From positions 1-5,591 of the forward strand of contig JAJZVS010000261.1 in NCBI GenBank assembly GCA_021845555.1: a stretch of DNA of 5,591 nucleotides, given 5' to 3'. A model generated the notes under the pieces. That model was not told the origin of the DNA. It made no database searches and saw only the letters and a program-made list of their open reading frames with translations. The translations under genes and the position numbers were made by a program. Positions 5,567 to 5,591 of this stretch are shown here, piece by piece. Every line of letters begins with the position of its first letter. Position 1 is the first letter of the stretch. The stretch comes from Pseudomonadota bacterium. Its GTDB lineage: Bacteria > Pseudomonadota > Alphaproteobacteria > Acetobacterales > Acetobacteraceae.

Positions 5567-5591
5567 GGCGTTCTCTCCCTTGGCGCCGAAC

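Noticed and set aside
1..5591. Search for CRISPR arrays, tRNA/rRNA genes, insertion sequences, attachment sites and toxin-antitoxin or defence modules
   Set aside because: I saw no regularly spaced repeats, cloverleaf-like sequence, transposase motifs, terminal inverted repeats or defence-type domains in either strand.

Overview
This is a GC-rich window (about 70% by eye, with very strong G/C preference at third codon positions). That suggests a high-GC proteobacterium, most likely an alphaproteobacterium of the Acetobacteraceae or Rhodospirillales type. This assignment is an inference from base composition and gene content, and no phylogenetic marker is present.

Layout. Positions 2-97 hold the C-terminal tail of a plus-strand gene that I do not recognise. 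After a 141-base gap there is a plus-strand pair: an MFS transporter of the MCT/OFA-like type (239-1510) and, 133 bases later, a DUF6065-like protein of unknown function (best start 1644, end 2438). Three minus-strand genes fill the rest, read from right to left: an alpha-methylacyl-CoA racemase-like family III CoA-transferase fold enzyme (5566 to 4430), a second MFS transporter of the aromatic-acid/sugar-porter type (4276 to 3029), and an HD-domain metalloprotein (3032 to 2448). The last two overlap by 4 bases (ATGA), so they are probably translationally coupled. The plus and minus blocks converge with only 9 bases between the stop codons of the DUF6065-like gene and the HD gene.

How the genes may work together. 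The minus-strand set looks like a small accessory catabolic operon. The transporter would import an organic acid, the racemase would invert the 2-methyl stereocentre of an acyl-CoA, and the HD protein would act on a related small molecule. The HD protein has a full H...HD...H...H...D ligand set, which fits a dinuclear metal site. Substrates cannot be read from the sequence. The plus-strand transporter has its own AT-poor-genome anomaly: a 28-base AT-rich island just before its start codon, carrying a promoter-like pair of hexamers and a perfect 7-base inverted repeat that reaches the start codon. This suggests a repressor-controlled, possibly leaderless transcript.

I see no RNA gene, CRISPR array, insertion sequence or attachment site. 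Nothing here amounts to a clearly new defence or mobile system. The points most worth a second look are the operator-like island, the transporter/HD-protein coupling, the GC-rich repeat structure between 1522 and 1601, and a perfect 9-bp hairpin inside the first transporter gene.
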